From positions 1 through 26,379 of the forward strand of contig CAMLEO010000072.1 of the NCBI GenBank assembly GCA_946478975.1: a stretch of 26,379 nt of DNA, written 5' to 3'. Made by a program: the position numbers and the translations under genes. Origin of the DNA: an uncultured Steroidobacter sp. Lineage in GTDB: Bacteria; Pseudomonadota; Gammaproteobacteria; Steroidobacterales; Steroidobacteraceae. The stretch's first letter is position 1, and each line of letters opens with the position of its first letter. Below are positions 8,047 to 16,269 of this stretch, in pieces. The notes beneath the pieces are model-generated. The model did no database searches and had not been told where the DNA came from. It saw nothing but the letters and a program-made list of their open reading frames with translations.

Positions 8047-9618
8047 TTATTCGACTGCGACCACCACGATCGACTTCGGCGGCAGCTCCACGCGCAGCTC
8101 ATCACCCTTGCGAGTGGCCTTGAACGGCGCGGGCTTCACGACGTCCGGTTGATCGACCGTGTTGTGAGCATCCATGGTCTTGGCAGTGAGAATGCGGCCG
8201 GTGGCCGACTTCGCCGACGCGCCGACGATCTTCGTCATCACCGTCGCGGAGCGATTCGGGTCCGTATTCACGAACGATACCTGGATCTTCCCAGCCGCAT
8301 CACGCGCCGCTGAGACATCGACGGCGGGGACGGCCGAACCGCCGCGCTCATACTGCGGCGTCTTCACATCCACCGGCAGATAGGTCGAGTCCTGGAACGG
8401 AATATACATTTCGAACACGTGATAGGTCGGTGTCAGGGTCATTTTCTCTTTGTCGGTGAGGATCATCGCCTGCAGCACGTTCACCATCTGCGCGATGTTC
8501 GCCATGCGCACGCGCTTGGCGTGGCGATGGAACACGTTCAACGACAGCGCCGCGACCTCGGCGTCGCGCAGCGTGTTCTGCTGATACAGGAAGCCCGGAT
8601 TGCGGCCCGGCTCCGGGTCGTACCAGGTGCCCCACTCGTCGACGAACAGCGCGACCTTATTGTCCGGATCGTACTTGTCCATGATCTCGGAATGTTTGTT
8701 GATCAGCTCTTCGATGTGCAGGCCGCGCTTCAAGGTCGAGGCCCACTCATCTTCGCTGAAGCCCACCGACGCGCCTTTCTTTTTCCAGACGCCCGACGGA
8801 ATGGTGTAGTAGTGCATCGAGTAGGCATCCATGAACTTGCCCGCCTGCGACAGCATCACTTCGGTCCAGTGGAAGTCATCAGAGTTGGCGCCGCTCGCGA
8901 TTTTTAACGGCGCGTTGTTGGCGGGTGCTTTGACGAACGTCTGGTACTGGCGATACACGTCGGCGAAATATTCCGCCCGCATGTTGCCGCCGCAGCCCCA
9001 GGTCTCGTTGCCGACGCCGAAGAACGGCACCTTCCAGGGCTTCTCGCGGCCGTTCTTGCGACGTTCCTGCACCAGCGTGGAATTGGTGTCGGACATCATA
9101 TATTCGACCCAGTCCGCCATCTCCTGCGGCGTGCCCGAGCCCACGTTGCCGGAAACATAGGGCGACGCGCCGATCAGCTCGGCAAAATTCAGGAACTCGT
9201 GCGTGCCGACAGTGTTCGGCTCTTCCACGTAGCCCCAGTGCGTGTTCACTTTCACTGGACGCTTGTCGCGCGGGCCGACGCCTTCGCGCCAGTGATATTC
9301 GTCGGCGAAGCAGCCGCCGGGCCAGCGCACCACCGGCACTTTCAATTTCTTGAGCGCCGCGACCACGTCGTTGCGATAGCCGTTGGTATTGGGAATCTTC
9401 GAGTCTTCGCCGACCCAGATGCCTTCATAAATGCCGTGGCCCAAGTGCTCGGCAAACTGGCCGTAAAGATTCTTGCTGATCTGCGGACCGGGCTGGTCGG
9501 CGTGAATGGTCACGCTGGCGCTGACCGCTTCGGCCGCGAACGCGCCGGCGGTGACGAAATTGAGAGATACGAGCCCGAGCGCGGCGCTGAGCCGCAGAGC
9601 CCCCTGAAGAATCGGCAT
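8047..9618 (-). CDS. Secreted GH51 alpha-L-arabinofuranosidase
   Basis: It releases terminal alpha-L-arabinofuranose from arabinan, arabinoxylan or their oligomers. 523 aa with a signal peptide (residues 1 to about 29, ending AGAFAAE), so it acts in the periplasm or outside. GH51 hallmarks: NLYGQFAEHLGHGIYEGIW (50-68), VVRWPGGCFADEYHW (96-110), acid/base E205 in GVGNETWG, YSMHYYT (266-272), and nucleophile E328 in VDEWGTWY. The C-terminal region (about 430-523) is the usual beta-sandwich. ATG 9618; it lies 12 bases after the arabinose dehydrogenase gene and is last in unit B, ended by the terminator at 7991-8022. A second, leaderless GH51 is encoded at 18445-19956. Confidence 0.95.
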   Translation of the reverse strand: MPILQGALRLSAALGLVSLNFVTAGAFAAEAVSASVTIHADQPGPQISKNLYGQFAEHLGHGIYEGIWVGEDSKIPNTNGYRNDVVAALKKLKVPVVRWPGGCFADEYHWREGVGPRDKRPVKVNTHWGYVEEPNTVGTHEFLNFAELIGASPYVSGNVGSGTPQEMADWVEYMMSDTNSTLVQERRKNGREKPWKVPFFGVGNETWGCGGNMRAEYFADVYRQYQTFVKAPANNAPLKIASGANSDDFHWTEVMLSQAGKFMDAYSMHYYTIPSGVWKKKGASVGFSEDEWASTLKRGLHIEELINKHSEIMDKYDPDNKVALFVDEWGTWYDPEPGRNPGFLYQQNTLRDAEVAALSLNVFHRHAKRVRMANIAQMVNVLQAMILTDKEKMTLTPTYHVFEMYIPFQDSTYLPVDVKTPQYERGGSAVPAVDVSAARDAAGKIQVSFVNTDPNRSATVMTKIVGASAKSATGRILTAKTMDAHNTVDQPDVVKPAPFKATRKGDELRVELPPKSIVVVAVE

Positions 9619-9630
9619 CGTTGTTGTCCT

Positions 9631-10557
9631 CTATTCGATGAAAGGATCGACGGTCACGCGCCGGCCGCACATGAATGCGTCGGCAACCAAGCGGAAGGCG
9701 GCGAGATCGACATCCAGGCGCCGTTCGCGCACCAGCGGCGCGAAGCGCGCATACAAGCTCGCGTATTCGCTGTCGGGCTCCTGGACCACGGCCTTGCCAT
9801 CGACGTGCATGACCGAGCCGCCTTTGGAAAGCAGCAGGCGGCCGCCGTCGGTTTGAATGTCTATATCCCAGCTTTGCGGGCCGGTCTGCAGGAAGTCGAA
9901 CTCTGCGCGTACCGCCATTCCTTGCGGCCCTTGCATCGTGAGATTCGCCGCGACCGGCGTTTCACAATTGGACGGGAACGACAGCTCGGCATCTTTCAAC
10001 ACCAGCGGCTGCGGCAGGATGCGAGTGATGATGGAAAGTGCGTTGATGCCGGGATCGAACACGCCGAGACCGCCCGCCTTCCAGATCCATGTCTGCCCCG
10101 GATGCCACACGCGCACGTCTTCTTTCCACGTGACCAGCACGCTGCGGATCTTGCGACCTTCGAGCCACTTGCGCGCCGGCTCGACGGCCGATGCTTCGCG
10201 CGAGTGCCACGTTGCAAACAACGCCAGACGTTTCTCTTGCGCGAAATCCACCAGCGCCGCGACTTCATTGAGCGTCGCGCCCGGCGGCTTTTCCAACATC
10301 ACGTGGCGATTCTGTTCCAGCGCGTAGCGTGCGATGTCGTAACGAACTTGCGGCGGCGTGCAGATCGAGACCGCTTCGACCTGCGGCTGCTCGCGCAGCA
10401 AGGTTTCGATGTCCGGATAGTTCGGAACACCGTCGAGCTTGTTGTGCGGGCTGGCGACTGCCACCAGCTGATAGTTCGAGTTCTTGGCAATGGAGGGCAG
10501 GTGTTGATCGCGAGCGATCTTGCCCATGCCGATGATGGCGAGTTTGATGGTGCTCAT
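9631..10557 (-). CDS. Gfo/Idh/MocA-family L-arabinose 1-dehydrogenase
   Basis: It oxidises L-arabinose at C1 with NAD(P)+ to the lactone, the first step of the oxidative route. 308 aa. A Rossmann N-terminus (LAIIGMGKIARDQHLP, 6-21) leads to the EKPPGAT motif with catalytic K90. WKEDVRVWHPG (144-154) and GVFDPGINALSI (165-176) follow. K90, E146, H152, D168 and N172 each lie one residue below the active-site residues I recall for Azospirillum L-arabinose dehydrogenase (K91, E147, H153, D169, N173). D-galactose is commonly also a substrate in this branch. The start ATG is two bases after the stop of the upstream FAH gene, so translation is probably coupled. Confidence 0.9.
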   Translation of the reverse strand: MSTIKLAIIGMGKIARDQHLPSIAKNSNYQLVAVASPHNKLDGVPNYPDIETLLREQPQVEAVSICTPPQVRYDIARYALEQNRHVMLEKPPGATLNEVAALVDFAQEKRLALFATWHSREASAVEPARKWLEGRKIRSVLVTWKEDVRVWHPGQTWIWKAGGLGVFDPGINALSIITRILPQPLVLKDAELSFPSNCETPVAANLTMQGPQGMAVRAEFDFLQTGPQSWDIDIQTDGGRLLLSKGGSVMHVDGKAVVQEPDSEYASLYARFAPLVRERRLDVDLAAFRLVADAFMCGRRVTVDPFIE

Positions 10558-10559
10558 GA

Positions 10560-11552
10560 TTACAGCGGCTGCACGCTCGTTTTTGGAGATTCGCTGCGCG
10601 CCAGTGCATTACGCAGCGGCAGGCGGAACGGCGGCGCGGAGATTTCAAACTCGTCGCCGACGCGGGTTTCGATGCCGTCCGCAAACGACAGCGTCGCTGT
10701 GCCGAAGAAATGCACGTGCACGTCGCCGGGCCGACGGAACAACTTATATTTGAAGTGATGATGTTCCAGGTTCGCCAGCGTGTGCGACATATTCGCTTCG
10801 CCGGTGAGGAACGGCTTTTGCCACAGCTGCTTGCCGTCGCGAAGCACGCGGCTGGTGCCTTGCACGTCGGCCGGCAGCGCACCGGTCAACAGCTCGGGTC
10901 CGAGCGCTGCGTAACGCAGCTTGGAATGCGCGAGCCACAGATAGTTGCCGCGCTCGGTGATGTGATCCGAAAATTCATTGGCCAGACAGAAGCCGAGCCG
11001 GCGCGGATTGCCGGCGGCGTCGATGAGATAAATGCCGGCGATCTCCGGCTCTTCGCTGCCGTCGAGCGCGAAGTCGGGCGAAGGAATGTCCTGGCCGGTG
11101 CCGAGCACGCAGGAGCCGTCGCCTTTATAAAACCATTCCGGCTGCACACCGGCCTGGCCGGCGGCGGGTCTGCCGCCTTCCAGGCCCATCATGAACATGC
11201 GCATGGAATCGGTGAGCGTGCCGCCGGCCGCGGCCTTGTGCATCTTGTCCCGGCCTTCGGCCGAGCCAAGATGCGTGAGGCCGGTGCCGGTGAGATACAG
11301 GTGTGCGGGATCCGGATGATCGATGGGCGCGAGCAGGCGTCTGTTCGCCTGCAGCTCCTGCAGATCCAAACGTTCATCAGCACCACGCGTAGCTACTATG
11401 CTTTCGAGCGAAGTGCCGGAGTTCAGTGCGGCTTGCGCCAGCTCGTACGTGCTGCTGCAACCTTTGATTCGACGAGCGACGCCATCGTCATCGACGGCGG
11501 CGACACCGCGCTGCCCGTCGGCAGCGCGCACCTGTATCAGACGCAAACTCAT
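10560..11552 (-). CDS. FAH-superfamily 2-keto-3-deoxy-pentonate dehydratase (AraD1/GguC/XylX-like)
   Basis: Predicted to dehydrate 2-keto-3-deoxy-L-arabonate to alpha-ketoglutarate semialdehyde. The 330-aa protein belongs to the fumarylacetoacetate hydrolase superfamily: the metal-ligand pair E168/E170 (EEPEIAG) and D196 (NEFSDH) match the family E-x-E...D arrangement, with the HITERGNYLWLAHSK segment (197-211) beyond. It resembles GguC and Caulobacter XylX, which perform the equivalent D-xylose step. Most characterised L-arabinose routes use a DHDPS/NAL-fold enzyme here instead, and none is present in the window, so this protein should fill the gap. The start ATG overlaps the stop of the dehydrogenase gene (ATGA, 11549-11552). 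The exact substrate is inferred from context. Confidence 0.85.
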   Translation of the reverse strand: MSLRLIQVRAADGQRGVAAVDDDGVARRIKGCSSTYELAQAALNSGTSLESIVATRGADERLDLQELQANRRLLAPIDHPDPAHLYLTGTGLTHLGSAEGRDKMHKAAAGGTLTDSMRMFMMGLEGGRPAAGQAGVQPEWFYKGDGSCVLGTGQDIPSPDFALDGSEEPEIAGIYLIDAAGNPRRLGFCLANEFSDHITERGNYLWLAHSKLRYAALGPELLTGALPADVQGTSRVLRDGKQLWQKPFLTGEANMSHTLANLEHHHFKYKLFRRPGDVHVHFFGTATLSFADGIETRVGDEFEISAPPFRLPLRNALARSESPKTSVQPL

Positions 11553-13138
11553 TTATTGGCTCCGGGAGCTTGATAGACGCCATCCAGGCGATACGGCAAC
11601 GAGCCTTGCGCGCCACGACGCAAGACGGCGGGCAGCAATGCATCCGGAATGTCCTGGTAGCACACCGGGCGCAGGAAACGTTCGATCGCGAGCGTGCCCA
11701 CCGAGGTGCTGCGGCCATCGGAGGTCGAGGGGTACGGACCACCGTGCACCATCGCGTGCGACACTTCGACGCCGGTCGGCCAGCCATTCGCGAGAATGCG
11801 GCCCGCCTTGCGTTCCAGGATCGGCAGCAGGCGCGAGGCGATGGCGTAATCTTCCTCGGTGACGTGCACGGTCGCGGTGAGCTGACCTTCCAGGTGCTCC
11901 AGCACTTCCTTCATCTGCGCTTCGTCTTTGCAACGAACAATGACGGAGGACGCACCGAACACTTCTTCGGTGATTTCCGGGTACTTGGTCACTTCGCTTG
12001 CAGGCACGGAGAACAGCGCGCCACGGCCGCAGTTTGCGCCGCTCGGCTCGGGGCCACGCGCGATCGTCTGTACGATCTTGTTGCTGGCGAGCTTTTCCAC
12101 GCCTTTCTCGAACGCGCCGTAAATGCCCGAGGTGAGCATCACCTGCGGCGGCGTGCCGCCCAGCGCGGCGCTCGCGGACTTGATGAATGTTTCCAGGTGC
12201 GGACCTTCGAACGCGAACACCAGGCCCGGGTTGGTGCAGAACTGACCGGAGCCCATGGTGAGCGACGCGACGAATTCCTTGCCGAGCGCTTCGGCACGCG
12301 CGGCGAGCGCACCGGGCAACAACAACACCGGATTGATGCTGCTCATTTCGGCGTACACGGGAATCGGCTCGGGACGAGCGGCGGCGATCTTCATCAACGC
12401 CGTGCCGCCACCGCGCGAACCGGTGAAGCCCACCGCCTTGATGCGCGCATCGGCAACCAACGACTGGCCGAGCTCGCGCGAATCGCCGATCAACATCGAG
12501 AACACGCCTTCGTGCTGGCCGCATTCGGCAACGGCCGCCTGAATCGCGGAGGCCACCAGCTCGCTGGTGCCCGGGTGCGCCGAGTGACCTTTCACGATTA
12601 CGGGGCAGCCGGCCGCGAGCGCGGCGGCGGTATCGCCACCGGCGACGGAGAAGGCGAGCGGGAAGTTGCTGGCGCCGAACACGACCACGGGGCCGAGCGG
12701 GATCTTGCGTTGACGCAGGTCGGCACGCGGCAGCGGCTTGCGATCCGGCATCGCCGGGTCGATCCGAACGCCGAGCCAGCCGCCCAGGCGCAGCTCGGTC
12801 GCGAACAGGCGCAGCTGATTGCAGGTACGGGCGCGTTCGCCCGTCAGGCGCGCCAGCGGCAGGCCAGACTCGGCATTGCCGCGTTCGAGCAGTTCATCGC
12901 CCAGCGCCATGATCTTGTCAGCGACGGTTTCGAGGAATTTCGCGCGGGTCTCGTTATCGAGCGAGCGATAGCTGTCGAAAGCTGCCGAGGCGAGGGCGCA
13001 GGCCCGCTCCACTTCGGCCGGGCCCGCGCTGCTGAACGGCGGTTCGATGTAGGAAGCGGTGGTCGGGTTGGCGGCGCGAAAGGTTTTACTGGTCGCGACG
13101 CGTTCGCGACCGATGAACAGCTGACCGGTCAAGGGCAT
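11549..13138 (-). CDS. Alpha-ketoglutarate semialdehyde dehydrogenase (NADP-type aldehyde dehydrogenase)
   Basis: Last step of the pathway: 2,5-dioxopentanoate to 2-oxoglutarate, which enters the TCA cycle. 529 aa, the length of the KGSADH branch of aldehyde dehydrogenases. Key residues: N158 (FGASNFP), cofactor K183 (IVKGHSAHPG), glycine motif FTGSRGGG (238-245), general base E264 (YAEMSSINP) and catalytic C301 (GSGQFCTNPG). The N-terminal pattern (LTGQLFIGRERV) is typical of the group. First gene of unit B; the ATG at 13138 lies 31 bases after the putative operator. The 4-base overlap with the next gene suggests coupled translation. Confidence 0.94.
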   Translation of the reverse strand: MPLTGQLFIGRERVATSKTFRAANPTTASYIEPPFSSAGPAEVERACALASAAFDSYRSLDNETRAKFLETVADKIMALGDELLERGNAESGLPLARLTGERARTCNQLRLFATELRLGGWLGVRIDPAMPDRKPLPRADLRQRKIPLGPVVVFGASNFPLAFSVAGGDTAAALAAGCPVIVKGHSAHPGTSELVASAIQAAVAECGQHEGVFSMLIGDSRELGQSLVADARIKAVGFTGSRGGGTALMKIAAARPEPIPVYAEMSSINPVLLLPGALAARAEALGKEFVASLTMGSGQFCTNPGLVFAFEGPHLETFIKSASAALGGTPPQVMLTSGIYGAFEKGVEKLASNKIVQTIARGPEPSGANCGRGALFSVPASEVTKYPEITEEVFGASSVIVRCKDEAQMKEVLEHLEGQLTATVHVTEEDYAIASRLLPILERKAGRILANGWPTGVEVSHAMVHGGPYPSTSDGRSTSVGTLAIERFLRPVCYQDIPDALLPAVLRRGAQGSLPYRLDGVYQAPGANK

Positions 13139-13169
13139 GGGGATCTCCGCGTAGACTTTTCCGTTGGGA

Positions 13170-13181
13170 TTACTCAGACAA
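13170..13181 (-). promoter_or_regulatory. Putative regulon operator, copy 2
   Basis: On the minus strand this reads TTGTCTGAGTAA, sharing the 10-base core with the sites at 1246 and 14235. It ends 31 bases before the ATG of the semialdehyde dehydrogenase. A TAATAT hexamer lies directly upstream (13189-13184) and could be a -10 element, in which case the site covers the transcription start and a bound protein would block it. Confidence 0.6.
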
Positions 13182-13263
13182 TATTACACTTGCACCGCCC
13201 CGGGCAATCCGGAGCGCTGCTGACACTTTGAGGTGCGGCGGACCGCAGCCTGATTAGGCACTT

Positions 13264-13275
13264 GGTATCGCTACC
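13264..13275. promoter_or_regulatory. LacI-family-like operator
   Basis: GGTATCGCTACC differs by one base from GGTAGCGCTACC, the kind of CG-centred palindrome bound by LacI-family sugar repressors. It lies about 126 bases upstream of the unit B start codon, in the 191-base gap before the GntR gene stop. No LacI-family gene is in the window, so any regulator would be encoded elsewhere. Confidence 0.4.
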
Positions 13276-13329
13276 TCAACAATACAAGGTGCGCGGGCGG
13301 CAAACCTCGCGATTGCCGCTGGATTGCTC

Positions 13330-14112
13330 TCAACCCCGGGCCGAAGTGACTGAGGCGGGGGCAGATTTCGCTTTGGGCTTGCGCGAGTTGGCGGTGTCCA
13401 GCTGCGCCAGGTCGACGAGGTTCAACATGGCTGCGTGAGCTGCCTTCGGGTCGGCGGCTTTCACCGCTTCGTAGACCCTGATGTGATCCGGCAGCGGGTC
13501 ACGACGCAGCGGGTTGTGCCGTTGTTTGAAAATGGTCGTCCATGACACCGCGGCGCCGATGCCGCTGGTCAGCGAAACGATAAAAGCATTGCCGCTGGCG
13601 CGAAGCATCGCCGAGTGAAATTCCTGGTCGGCGAGCCGGCCCGCTTCGCTCGCGAGCGAATGCTGTTCCATGCCTTTCAGCGCCTGCTCCATGACGTGCA
13701 ATTCTTCATCCGTGCGACGCATGGCTGCGAGCGCAGCCGCTTCCGGCTCGACGATCTTGCGCAACTCGAACAAGTTGGCGAGCAGCGTGTCGTCCGGCTC
13801 GAACTCAAAGATCCACGACAGCACATCGGGATCGAGCATGTGCCAGCGCGCCTGCGGGCTGACGCGCGTGCCGACTTTCGGCCGCGATTCCACCAGGCCT
13901 TTGGCCGAGAGAATGCGGACCGCCTCGCGGTACGCCGTGCGCGAGACCTGCAATCGGTCGCTCGCGTCGATCTCGCCGTTCAAGATGTCGCCGGGCTTGT
14001 AACGGCCGGAAACGATCAGCACGCCCAGGTCGCGGGCAATGGTTCCATGCAGTCGCAGCGATTTTCTGCGCGCCCGCGCATTCGCCCTCGCTGAGGATTT
14101 CTTGTTCGGCAT
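13330..14112 (-). CDS. GntR-family regulator, FadR/FCD subfamily, probable arabinose-locus regulator
   Basis: 260 aa. The N-terminal winged helix (about 20-88) includes LHGTIARDLGVLIVSGRYKPG and the recognition region LQVSRTAYREAVRILSAKG, followed by the wing KVGTRVSP. The C-terminal FCD effector domain (about 105-240) shows LFELRKIVEPEAAALAAM, D163 and H167 (ADQEFH), and H211 as likely metal or ligand residues. The histidine usually found in the last helix is replaced here (AAMLNLVD). Basic, lysine/arginine-rich ends are unstructured. The ATG at 14112 is chosen because GAGGAAGAG sits seven bases upstream. The gene lies between units B and C and is divergent from C, the usual place for the regulator of a catabolic locus. 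The inducer is unknown; a pathway intermediate is likely. Confidence 0.92.
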   Translation of the reverse strand: MPNKKSSARANARARRKSLRLHGTIARDLGVLIVSGRYKPGDILNGEIDASDRLQVSRTAYREAVRILSAKGLVESRPKVGTRVSPQARWHMLDPDVLSWIFEFEPDDTLLANLFELRKIVEPEAAALAAMRRTDEELHVMEQALKGMEQHSLASEAGRLADQEFHSAMLRASGNAFIVSLTSGIGAAVSWTTIFKQRHNPLRRDPLPDHIRVYEAVKAADPKAAHAAMLNLVDLAQLDTANSRKPKAKSAPASVTSARG

Positions 14113-14201
14113 TGATGACTCTTCCTCGAATCCTTCGATCGGCGCTGTCTGCCCCGACCGGCCGTAGTGTACGCACGACAATGAGGGTTTGCCCGCGCTC
14201 A

Positions 14202-14230
14202 TTGCCTGCCCCGGGGAAACTGGATACCAT
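14202..14230 (+). promoter_or_regulatory. Candidate sigma70 promoter of the transporter unit
   Basis: TTGCCT (14202-14207) and TACCAT (14225-14230) each match four of six consensus bases, with an ideal 17-base spacer. The putative operator starts five bases downstream, so it would cover the transcription start. Confidence 0.45.
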
Positions 14231-14234
14231 GAAT

Positions 14235-14246
14235 TTGTCTGAGTTA
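14235..14246 (+). promoter_or_regulatory. Putative regulon operator, copy 3
   Basis: TTGTCTGAGTTA carries the same 10-base core as copies 1 and 2. It ends 34 bases before the ATG of the ABC ATPase gene and lies directly after the candidate -10 element. It is also about 120 bases upstream of the divergent GntR gene, so it could control that gene too. Confidence 0.62.
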
Positions 14247-14280
14247 TAAGTGATGATTGCCGTAGGGGACGGCTGCTTTC

Positions 14281-15384
14281 ATGCCGGGCATCGAACTCAA
14301 AAACGTCACCAAGACTTTCGGCACGGCGACCGTCATCGACAATGTTTCGCTGAGCATCCGGCCGCACGAGTTCATGGTGTTCCTCGGCCCGTCGGGCTGC
14401 GGTAAGTCGACCCTGTTGCGCATGATCGCGGGACTTGAGCCGGTCGACTCAGGCGAGATCTGGATCGGCAATCGACGCGTCGACCAGCTCGCGCCGGGCG
14501 AGCGCCGGGTCGCGATGGTGTTTCAACACTATGCGCTCTATCCGCACATGACCGTGCGGGAGAATATGTCTTTCGGCCTGCGCAACGTTCGTCTCGCCGA
14601 AGATGAGATCGCCAGGCGCGTGGCAGCGGCGGCGAAGATGCTGGAAATCGAGCACCTGCTGGAGCGCAAGCCGGGGCAGATTTCCGGCGGCCAGCGCCAG
14701 CGCGTCGCAATCGGGCGCGCGATCGTCAAAGAGCCGCAGTTGTTTCTTTTCGATGAGCCATTGTCGAACCTCGATGCGGCTTTACGTGTGCGCACGCGCC
14801 TGGAGATCGCGCAACTTCACCAGCGCATCGAGGCGGCGATCATTTTCGTGACCCACGATCAGATCGAAGCGATGACGCTGGCGCATCGGATCGTGGTGAT
14901 GAACAACCGGCGCATCGAGCAGATCGGCACGCCGATGGAGATTTACTCGCGCCCGGCGACCAGCTTTGTCGCCGGGTTCGTCGGCACGCCGGCGATGAAT
15001 TTCGTTCCCGCCTCGTTAGTCGAATCGACGAACGGATTCGCGTCGGCGCGCCTGCCGGACGGCGCAGTCGTCGAGACGCGCATCGACAAGGCGGCGCTGC
15101 CAGCCTCGCAATCTTTCAAGCTGGGCATTCGAGCCGAGTGTCTCGACATCTGCGCACCCGGCGCAGGCAACACGGCTGGAACAGCACAATTCGTCGAGCG
15201 CTTGGGCGATCGCACGTTGATATACGTGCGCCTTGCGGATGGGACGACCGTGGTTGCCGAAGATGCCGGCGACAGTCGGGTGCGACTCAACGACGCTGTG
15301 GGTGTGAAGTTCAACGGCGGCGCCGCGCATTTGTTCGACGATCGCGAGCGCGGCCATCACGCCGCCCAGGATGCGGGAGCCTGA
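14281..15384 (+). CDS. ABC transporter ATP-binding protein (MsmK/UgpC type, CUT1 family)
   Basis: Energises uptake of an oligosaccharide or sugar. 367 aa. Walker A GPSGCGKST (36-44, K42), Q-loop FQHYALYPHMTVREN (81-95), signature SGGQRQRVAIGRA (135-147), Walker B LFLFDEP with D158/E159, and switch H192 (THDQIEAM). After residue about 240 comes a TOBE regulatory domain of the MalK/UgpC type. Start ATG 14281 with AGGGGA upstream. First gene of unit C. The permease genes follow almost without a gap, so the ATPase is dedicated to this importer. The importer probably carries arabino-oligosaccharides, given the leaderless GH51 downstream. Confidence 0.95.
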   Translation: MPGIELKNVTKTFGTATVIDNVSLSIRPHEFMVFLGPSGCGKSTLLRMIAGLEPVDSGEIWIGNRRVDQLAPGERRVAMVFQHYALYPHMTVRENMSFGLRNVRLAEDEIARRVAAAAKMLEIEHLLERKPGQISGGQRQRVAIGRAIVKEPQLFLFDEPLSNLDAALRVRTRLEIAQLHQRIEAAIIFVTHDQIEAMTLAHRIVVMNNRRIEQIGTPMEIYSRPATSFVAGFVGTPAMNFVPASLVESTNGFASARLPDGAVVETRIDKAALPASQSFKLGIRAECLDICAPGAGNTAGTAQFVERLGDRTLIYVRLADGTTVVAEDAGDSRVRLNDAVGVKFNGGAAHLFDDRERGHHAAQDAGA

Positions 15385-15385
15385 C

Positions 15386-16267
15386 GTGGCAGCTCCATCG
15401 TCCACGCCGCAGAGCCGCTGGTCGAACATGCTGTACGTGGCGCCGTATTTGTTTCTATATGTGACGCTGCTGGTGTACCCGCTGTTCGCCGGCTTCTGGC
15501 TGAGCTTGCACAAGGCGGATTTCTTCGGCGGCAGCCGCTTCGTCGGCCTGCAGAACTTCGTACGACTCGCTCACGACAAGGTGTTCATCGGCGCGGTCGG
15601 CAACACGTTCTATTTCATCTTTCTGACCGTGCCGGCACTGGCACTGATCGGTCTGGCGCTCGCGTTGGCGTTGAACCGCGCAACGCGCGGAGCGGCGTTC
15701 CTGCGCGGAGTGTTCTTTTCGTCCTCGGTGTTGTCGGTGACGATAGTGACATTGCTGTGGCGAGTTGTCTTCGCGCCAGACGGCGGCTTCATCGCCAACG
15801 TGCTGCATTACTTCGGGCAACCGTCGATTCCATTCTTGAGCAGCGAGACGCTGGCGCTGCCGGCGATCGGGATCACGACGATCTGGTGGTGCATTGGCCT
15901 GCCGATGATGTTGTTCCTGGCCGCGCTTCAGCAGGTGCCGCGCGAACTGTACGAAGCTGCGGCGCTGGACAACGCCGGCCGTTGGAAAACATTCTGGCAC
16001 GTGACGCTGCCTTCCATTCGCCGCACGTTCGCGCTGGTCGTGATCATCGAAGTCGTGCTGCAGTTCCAGCTCTTCGGCCAGGCGCAGCTCATGACCTTGG
16101 GCGGTCCGAACAATGCCTCGCGACCGATGGTGTTGTTCATATATGAAGTCGGCTTCAATCGCTGGGACGTGGGTTACGCGGTGGCCGCAGGCCAGATTCT
16201 TTTCGGCCTCATCCTGATCGCCGCGCTGGCGCAGTACTTCGTGGCCCGTCGCAAGGAGGCGTTCTGA
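15386..16267 (+). CDS. CUT1 ABC transporter permease (MalF/UgpA-like)
   Basis: 293 aa with about six hydrophobic segments, opening with a membrane helix (MLYVAPYLFLYVTLLVYPLF). The EAA loop that contacts the ATPase is present as ELYEAAALDNAGRWKTFWHVTLP (about residues 190-212). The GTG at 15386 is preferred over the ATG at 15371 because GGGAG lies six bases before it; the ATG would overlap the ATPase gene by 14 bases. It begins one base after the ATPase stop and is followed two bases later by the second permease. Confidence 0.93.
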   Translation: MAAPSSTPQSRWSNMLYVAPYLFLYVTLLVYPLFAGFWLSLHKADFFGGSRFVGLQNFVRLAHDKVFIGAVGNTFYFIFLTVPALALIGLALALALNRATRGAAFLRGVFFSSSVLSVTIVTLLWRVVFAPDGGFIANVLHYFGQPSIPFLSSETLALPAIGITTIWWCIGLPMMLFLAALQQVPRELYEAAALDNAGRWKTFWHVTLPSIRRTFALVVIIEVVLQFQLFGQAQLMTLGGPNNASRPMVLFIYEVGFNRWDVGYAVAAGQILFGLILIAALAQYFVARRKEAF

Positions 16268-16269
16268 TC

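Noticed and set aside
14113..14367. Longer start for the GntR regulator
   Set aside because: A strong ribosome binding site stands seven bases before the ATG at 14112, and the extension would run across the promoter and operator of unit C.
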